From NCBI GenBank assembly GCA_013396635.1, contig WBMW01001305.1, forward strand, positions 1,972,201 through 2,036,200: a stretch of DNA of 64,000 nucleotides. The letters run 5' to 3'. Under the pieces are notes generated by a model that was not told the DNA's origin, did no database searches, and saw only the letters and a list, made by a program, of their open reading frames with translations. The stretch's first letter is position 1; each line of letters begins with the position of its first letter. Positions 61,701 through 64,000 of this stretch are shown here, in pieces. The stretch comes from Penelope pileata. Taxonomy: Eukaryota > Chordata > Aves > Galliformes > Cracidae. The position numbers and the translations under genes are program-made.

Positions 61701-62534
61701 TGTCTCTTCTCCCAGAGTGAGTTTCATAAATTCGGGGCAACAATGGAGCAGACAGAAAGCTTTAACAGCACTTGATAACAAATCATGAAATGCTGACCAT
61801 CTCATCTGCTGCTGTAAAGTCTGGAATGTATTTTTAAAACAGGGAAGGATAAGCAATAAAGTCATTCAAGAAACAAAGACAGCTGTGGTTCCTATACATT
61901 CTTTTTTGAGTGCAGTCTGACCAAATAGCATCTGACATGGAAGTGCAGATATAGCAAAGGTGTGGAATTCAATTCGTCCATGCAGAAAAAATGGCACCCA
62001 CTGTCATTCATCGACACTTGCTGAACATTTATGGAGACCAAACAGTGGGCACAGTGGCAACAAGTGGTACGTTTCAGCAACAATGTCATCATAGCAGCTG
62101 TGAAACAGTGGGTCAGCTCCACTGGTGCAGACTTTTTTTTTTTTTAAACGAGCACAGCACACAAACTCTTGTTCATCGCTGGCAAAAATGCAGACCTAAT
62201 GGTGGTGGCTACATCGAAAAATAGTGTTTTGTAGCTGAGAATTTGCTCTATCAAATAATGTTATTGTGCTCTTTGTATCTGTTGTCATTTCCTTGGATAT
62301 AAATAGGAAGCATTCATTTCGGAGCAACCTCCATACTAGTAATAGATCTACCTTTTGAAATATAGATGCAATATATCACTAATACCACTGATTTAAACTG
62401 AATTCAAGTAGAATAATTTTACACTAGAGATGTTAAACAGATTTGATATTAATACTACTTACCCCCGAATGGTATTATGCAGAGATTATGTTTGCAGGCT
62501 AACTCCACAATTTTAACTACATCTTCATGGCAAA
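31658..62534 (-). CDS. AGPS: AGPS, alkylglycerone-phosphate synthase (exons 6-20, 5' part outside window)
   Basis: Peroxisomal FAD enzyme that replaces the acyl chain of acyl-dihydroxyacetone phosphate with a fatty alcohol, the committing step of ether-lipid and plasmalogen synthesis. Fifteen exons on the minus strand join in phase into 445 complete codons plus TAA. All introns are GT-AG. The mammalian protein has 658 residues, so the window covers about residues 214-658; exons 1-5 with the PTS2 import signal lie to the right. If the C-terminus aligns without gaps, Arg419, Leu469, Glu471, Arg515, Tyr578 and His615-617 all fall at their mammalian numbers. The first part (to about residue 384) belongs to the FAD-binding PCMH fold with the PFGGGTSVS loop; the rest is the cap and active-site domain. 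Loss of AGPS causes rhizomelic chondrodysplasia punctata type 3 in people. Identification is from remembered family sequence, not a search. Confidence 0.97.
34311..34334. repeat. 12-bp tandem duplication
   Basis: AGTTAATTTTCA occurs twice head to tail; a small slippage duplication in AGPS intron 19. Confidence 0.95.
36768..36790. repeat. (AAAT)n microsatellite
   Basis: Between five and six AAAT units without interruption, in AGPS intron 19. Confidence 0.95.
39603..39660 (-). CDS. AGPS: AGPS exon 19 (His615-617)
   Basis: 58 bp: 19 codons for residues 600-618 (RAAREEILANGGSLSHHHG) plus the first base of Val619. The three histidines fall at 615-617, the active-site HHH motif. Acceptor TAG, donor GTATTG. 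Confidence 0.98.
39661..40390 (-). other. AGPS intron 18
   Basis: 730 bp of unremarkable AT-rich intron with GT-AG ends; nothing else seen. Confidence 0.85.
40391..40490 (-). CDS. AGPS: AGPS exon 18 (catalytic Tyr578)
   Basis: 100 bp: one base completing Arg566 and 33 codons for residues 567-599, VTQTYDAGACVYFYFAFNYR onward to VYEEIE. Counting back from the stop, the first tyrosine after ACV is Tyr578, the proposed proton-abstracting residue of the mammalian enzyme. Acceptor CAG, donor GTAAAG. Confidence 0.98.
40491..40942 (-). other. AGPS intron 17
   Basis: 452 bp; nothing seen beyond the splice sites. Confidence 0.85.
40943..41032 (-). CDS. AGPS: AGPS exon 17
   Basis: 90 bp: one base completing Arg536, 29 codons for residues 537-565 (VLDLCRNVKERIVRECKEKG, then VQFAPFSTC), and two bases of Arg566. 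Acceptor CAG, donor GTAAGC. Confidence 0.97.
41033..42848 (-). other. AGPS intron 16
   Basis: 1.8 kb, AT-rich; short A-runs near 41100 and 42427; no element recognised. Confidence 0.85.
42849..42910 (-). CDS. AGPS: AGPS exon 16
   Basis: 62 bp: 20 codons for residues 516-535 (DLGLDYYVIGESFETSVPWD) plus two bases of Arg536. Conserved with the mammalian ESFETSAPWDR segment. Acceptor TAG, donor GTAAAC. Confidence 0.96.
42911..43877 (-). other. AGPS intron 15
   Basis: 967 bp; a short direct repeat around the palindrome CCTAGG near 43235-43262 and a T-run near 43647; otherwise nothing seen. Confidence 0.8.
43878..43947 (-). CDS. AGPS: AGPS exon 15
   Basis: 70 bp: one base completing Gly492 and 23 codons for residues 493-515 (GLAAGEDNGQRGY, then MLTFVIAYLR). 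The last codon, CGG, is Arg515, an active-site arginine in the mammalian enzyme. Acceptor CAG, donor GTAGGT; the CGG|GTAGGT cut is the one that keeps phase with exon 16. Confidence 0.96.
43948..46467 (-). other. AGPS intron 14
   Basis: 2.5 kb. A plus-strand open stretch at 44473-44850 (125 codons) has no recognisable domain and I take it as chance. No repeat family recognised. Confidence 0.8.
46468..46580 (-). CDS. AGPS: AGPS exon 14
   Basis: 113 bp: 37 codons for residues 455-491 plus two bases of Gly492. Starts FKGFDPNVLCVATLLFEGDR and ends YDIATKF. Leu469 and Glu471, both altered in reported human patients, are present. Acceptor CAG, donor GTATGT. Confidence 0.97.
46581..49080 (-). other. 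AGPS intron 13
   Basis: 2.5 kb. Contains a diverged 18-bp direct repeat (about 47886-47956) in a segment of higher GC near 47.9-48.2 kb; no element family assigned. Confidence 0.8.
49081..49157 (-). CDS. AGPS: AGPS exon 13
   Basis: 77 bp: two bases completing Gly429 and 25 codons for residues 430-454 (HALKPQVASIF through KKFYITK). Nearly identical to the mammalian protein; Ala replaces a Ser in the VSS stretch I recall. Acceptor AAG, donor GTAACT. Confidence 0.97.
49158..51121 (-). other. AGPS intron 12
   Basis: 2.0 kb of AT-rich intron; nothing else recognised. Confidence 0.85.
51122..51173 (-). CDS. AGPS: AGPS exon 12
   Basis: 52 bp: 17 codons for residues 412-428 (RCAPASIRLVDNAQFQF) plus the first base of Gly429. 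The second arginine falls at residue 419, the site of the human R419H disease allele, and is intact. Acceptor AAG, donor GTAAGT. Confidence 0.97.
51174..53464 (-). other. AGPS intron 11
   Basis: 2.3 kb; carries the ERVL-type LTR listed separately (about 51580-52118). The remainder shows nothing recognisable. Confidence 0.85.
51580..52118 (-). mobile_element. Solo LTR of an avian ERVL-type endogenous retrovirus
   Basis: Reading the minus strand, the segment follows the order of the common avian ERVL LTR as I remember it: an opening block with GGATAGAGTTGTTTTCCTCA and a CCATATGG stretch, a middle block with CAGTGCTTACAGTGATGAGG, a GGTATGGAATATC-like relic, GCAATAACAATGGGTGGAAG where the family has its TATA/AATAAA-like box, then CAACCCATGAATTTTCTCAC followed by TTTTGCCCTTCTGG, and an end near GGAGTTAACCTGCAGCA. 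No internal retroviral genes flank it, so it is a solo LTR. It lies in AGPS intron 11 in the sense direction of the gene. Ends are approximate, and I found no clear target-site duplication. Confidence 0.8.
53465..53592 (-). CDS. AGPS: AGPS exon 11
   Basis: 128 bp: two bases completing Gly369 and 42 codons for residues 370-411, from TLGVVTEVTIKIRPLPEY to CLREVAKQ. It joins the FAD domain to the cap domain. An open frame runs on past the donor (GTAAGG) into the intron, but the splice site and homology both end the exon at AKQ. Acceptor AAG. Confidence 0.98.
53593..54013 (-). other. AGPS intron 10 with CA microsatellite
   Basis: 421 bp; includes a pure CA run at 53884-53903 followed by A6. Nothing else seen. 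Confidence 0.85.
53884..53903. repeat. (AC)n microsatellite
   Basis: About ten uninterrupted AC units inside AGPS intron 10; likely polymorphic. Confidence 0.95.
54014..54122 (-). CDS. AGPS: AGPS exon 10
   Basis: 109 bp: 36 codons for residues 333-368 plus the first base of Gly369. Encodes VIHIKMVTPRG, then RMSTGPDIHHFIMGSE, the strongly conserved end of the FAD-binding domain. Acceptor CAG, donor GTAATT. Confidence 0.97.
54645..54676. repeat. Perfect 16-bp tandem duplication
   Basis: The 16-mer TACGTAAGACGGTTTG occurs twice head to tail (54645-54660 and 54661-54676), shortly before a 27-A homopolymer. Confidence 0.97.
54707..54777. repeat. Poly-A tracts around a single N
   Basis: A-run at 54707-54733, 31 bases of other sequence, an N at 54765, then A12 (54766-54777). 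Base quality here is probably poor. Confidence 0.95.
56135..56260 (-). CDS. AGPS: AGPS exon 9
   Basis: 126 bp, 42 codons, phase 0, for residues 291-332. It contains the conserved flavin-domain motifs CTGHEPDS (297-304), GGWVATRASG (311-320) and MKKNIYGNIEDL. Residue 309, where T309I is a known human RCDP3 change, is serine here (EFSSLGGW against EFSTVGGW as recalled for human). Acceptor TAG, donor GTAAAT. Confidence 0.97.
58492..59150 (+). mobile_element. Mariner-like DNA transposon, internally deleted copy 1 (Galluhop/Mariner1-type)
   Basis: About 659 bp, roughly half the length I recall for the full element. The left end reads CTGCTCCAAAAGTAAGGCCT. The right end, reverse-complemented, reads TACTCTAAAAGTAATATTTA, so the terminal inverted repeats are still visible, and the right end closes on a TA (59149-59150). 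Between them lie the transposase head and tail with the catalytic core removed. It is antisense to AGPS inside intron 8. The family name is from memory of the chicken repeat landscape; assignment to mariner is firmer than assignment to the named subfamily. Confidence 0.85.
58654..59100 (+). pseudogene. Deletion-derived mariner transposase frame, 148 codons still open
   Basis: Open frame from ATG to TAG. Residues 1-76 are the mariner N-terminal helix-turn-helix region (MEVRMKQRCGIEFLHEG, LLNVDGDKTVDVSTVRQWVV, DKPCSGRPCTAVTPQNEE, the last including the GRP linker). The frame then jumps to the transposase tail (EQHFPSNDTIIAAVKEW, STGADCYE, WQKCIANGGDYTEK) and runs into the old 3' untranslated region. 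The deletion removed the whole D,D,34D catalytic core, so it cannot transpose by itself. The frame stayed open across the junction, so a DNA-binding-only product is formally possible, but nothing in the sequence shows that it is expressed. Confidence 0.75.
60012..60092 (-). CDS. AGPS: AGPS exon 8
   Basis: 81 bp, exactly 27 codons, phase 0 at both ends, for residues 264-290 (begins NRILWIDEKN, ends GQDLEKQ). Part of the FAD-binding PCMH domain; close to the mammalian NRILWVDENNL segment. Acceptor CAG, donor GTATTT. Confidence 0.96.
60093..61467 (-). other. AGPS intron 7
   Basis: 1.4 kb, AT-rich; short AC run near 61080; no element recognised. Confidence 0.85.
61468..61547 (-). CDS. AGPS: AGPS exon 7
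   Basis: 80 bp: two bases completing Gly237 plus 26 codons for residues 238-263, beginning GTSVSSALECP and ending LDTSQM. It carries the second half of the GGGTS loop typical of the VAO/PCMH flavoprotein family, which contacts the FAD pyrophosphate. Mammals have SVSYGL here as I recall, so the SSAL stretch is a local divergence. Acceptor CAG, donor GTATGT. Confidence 0.96.
61908..62335 (+). mobile_element. Mariner-like DNA transposon, internally deleted copy 2
   Basis: Same family and orientation as copy 1. Shared blocks include CAGTCTGACCAAATAGCATC, a start-codon region, GACACTTGCTGAACATTTATG, AGCTCCACTGGTGCAGACTT, GGCAAAAATGCAGACCTAATG and GAGAATTTGCTCTATCAAAT. The right terminal repeat is preserved to its TA (GGAGCAACCTCCATA at 62321-62335). 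The left terminal repeat and about 120 bases after it are missing. The internal deletion starts earlier than in copy 1, right after the VGTVATSGTF-like stretch, and a T-run interrupts the tail. Confidence 0.82.
61939..62224 (+). pseudogene. Decayed mariner transposase remnant
   Basis: Begins at the position of the copy-1 ATG region (MEVQI) but hits an in-frame stop at once. It keeps HAEKMAPTVIHRHLLNIYGD in the head and LVHRWQKCRPNGGGYIEK in the tail, with the core deleted and a poly-T insertion with frame disruption between them. No functional product is expected. Confidence 0.75.
62463..62534 (-). CDS. AGPS: AGPS exon 6
   Basis: 72 bp: two bases finishing a codon begun in the unseen exon 5, 23 codons, then one base of the codon for Gly237. 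It encodes residues about 214-236, starting CHEDVVKIVELACKHN and ending at the first glycine of the P-x-GGG flavin loop (PFGG, where mammals have PIGG). Acceptor CAG, donor GTAAGT. The two-base start TT means residue 213 is Val, Ile, Leu or Phe rather than the Thr I recall in human. This is the most 5' exon in the window. Confidence 0.95.
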
Positions 62535-64000
62535 CTGGAAAAAAAACGTTTAACAGGATTTGTGCTCATTACTGTTGTTTAAATTTCAGTCTGAATACTC
62601 AGCAGCTCCTTTTCTGACAGCAGCAAGGAAGGCATTTCAAAGAGTTAGGCACTAAAGAGCTAGACTCAAAGTTAACAAAGCTCCAGAGTACAGTTCAGAT
62701 GTGAAACAATTCTATTTTTTAAAGAAATAACTATATAGCCTTGGCTTCCTGTTCACAGATTGAGACTTTCTGTGAATTCTCAGGGTAAGATGGGCTAAAA
62801 AATAGTTTACAACTGACCTAGGTATCCTGGAGAACAAATTAAGTTCAAACCTTTATTGAAAACAGGTTTTCAAGTCTATTTGAAGTGAAATAAATCTTTT
62901 CTGAGAGCTAAAAAAAATTTTTTGCCTTCCTGGCTGACATGAAGTTTCAAAATTTACTTTTTCAGAACGCATTCTGTATCTGGTCAAAGACAAAGCAGAA
63001 ATGCTTGTGCACAGGCAAGAAAAAGGACCATCAAATAAAGATCACGTATAGCAGGTACCTGAGTTTCTGCAAACAGAATGAGCAGGAATGAAAAAAAATG
63101 GGCTTACAAACTCAGGCTACTTTGCTCTTGCAATACAGAGCAGCTTTAAATCAATACAGTCAATCATTTTATTTCAGTTGCTTTTGGAACTGCACAAGAA
63201 TTGGTAGTAAGACCTGTTCACAGTCACCAGAGCTGTCACATCAGTAATTGCCCTCAAATATTCAGATGCATCTTATGGTGTCTCTTTTTTATGCTTCCCA
63301 GGGGACTCTTTTTTCAAATAAAGTAAGAAAACTGAGCTAAGAGTAATCTTGGGGTTTACAGTACAGTGCAGCTATCAAAGCATCAGAAAGTTATAAAAAG
63401 AAAGGAATAAGAAATGGATTCATACAGCTTAGGCACTTAGACCAGATGACTTTTTTGCTAGCTACTGAAGAACAACACATGAAGAGTAGCTCTCAGTGAC
63501 CTGAGAAATATGACTCAAGCAGAAAATTCACACAAGTGAGGAAATCAAGTATTATCAGTTTAAGTATCCGTATTCTTCTACTAGATAAAATCAAACATTA
63601 TTTTCTGCTATATCACAGAATCACAGAATCGTAGGGGTTGGAAGGGACCTCAAGAGATCATTGAGTCCAAACCCCCTGCCAGAGCAGGTTCCCTACAGCA
63701 GGTTGCACAGGTAGGCATCCAGCTGGGTCTTGAATATCTCCAGGGAAGGAGACTCCACAACCTCCCTGGCAGCCTGTTCCAGCTCCGTCACCTGCAACGT
63801 GAAGAAGTTCTTCCGCATGTTGGTGCGGAACTTTCTGTGCTCCAGTTTAAGGCCATTGCCCCTTGTTCTTAACTACAACAGCATTAGTGTTTATTCTACT
63901 TAGAAATGGGCCTAACCTGTACTGCCATTTCTTCAAGTCAATGACCCTTTGTAAAGTGCTTTGATAGCAGTTAACAAGTGTTACACTTTTAAAATATTGT
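62535..64000 (-). other. AGPS intron 5 (partial)
   Basis: At least 1.47 kb, open at the right edge of the window. Contains the CR1 end at 63612-63870. Exons 1-5 are not in this window. Confidence 0.85.
63612..63870 (-). mobile_element. CR1 LINE 3' end, little diverged
   Basis: Reverse complement of a typical CR1 tail. The left edge shows the tandem terminal octamer (TCACAGAA TCACAGAA), then GGGGTTGGAAGGGACCTC, GCAGGTTCCCTACAGCAGG, and GGCCATTGCCCCTTGTTCTT at the 5'-truncated end. It is about 259 bp, 5'-truncated as usual for CR1, and looks younger than the copy at 11.2 kb. In AGPS intron 5, sense with the gene. Confidence 0.93.

Larger units (their letters stand above)
61548..62462 (-). other. 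AGPS intron 6
   Basis: 915 bp; nearly half is mariner copy 2 (about 61908-62335). Nothing else seen. Confidence 0.85.

Noticed and set aside
1..64000. CRISPR arrays, bacterial operons, rRNA or tRNA genes
   Set aside because: None seen; the sequence is vertebrate nuclear DNA. I found no cloverleaf or C/D-box snoRNA that I could support by eye, though intronic snoRNAs cannot be excluded without a covariance search.

Overview
The window looks like a whole-genome-shotgun contig from a bird, most likely a galliform. The evidence is CR1 LINE 3' ends with their ATTCT-type terminal repeats, an ERVL-type avian LTR, two deletion derivatives of a mariner element that matches the landfowl Galluhop/Mariner1 family as I remember it, and a vertebrate gene with long AT-rich introns. 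There is one 388-N gap and there are two single Ns. The species cannot be fixed from the sequence alone.

The only protein-coding gene I can support is AGPS (alkylglycerone-phosphate synthase, the peroxisomal FAD enzyme that makes the ether bond of plasmalogens) on the minus strand. Fifteen exons lie between 62534 and 31658. They correspond to exons 6-20 of the 20-exon vertebrate gene and give 445 complete codons plus a stop. All junctions are GT-AG, every split codon joins in phase, and counting back from the stop places the catalytic residues at their published mammalian numbers (Arg419, Arg515, Tyr578, His615-617). Exons 1-5, with the start codon, the PTS2 peroxisome signal and the promoter, lie beyond base 64000. 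The 3' UTR runs left from 31657, with a plausible AATAAA at 30806-30801.

Layout: 1-30.8 kb is downstream of AGPS and has no gene I can support. It has GC-rich, CpG-bearing patches (about 0.5-2.8, 13.1-14.9 and 21.4-23.6 kb), an LTR-like segment ending near 5312, three scattered copies of an ancient amniote inverted-repeat element, a degraded CR1 (11222-11788) and the gap (27738-28125). The stretch 30.8-64 kb is AGPS. Its introns hold an ERVL-type solo LTR (intron 11), two internally deleted mariner copies (introns 8 and 6), a young CR1 end (intron 5), microsatellites, and a suspect patch near 54.7 kb.

I found no convincing new biological system. The best leads are the two independently deleted mariner copies, one of which keeps an open frame for a DNA-binding head fused to the transposase tail; the Thr-to-Ser change at the residue-309 disease position of AGPS; the ancient hairpin repeats; and the absence of a TTC30-type intronless gene in the 30 kb downstream of AGPS.
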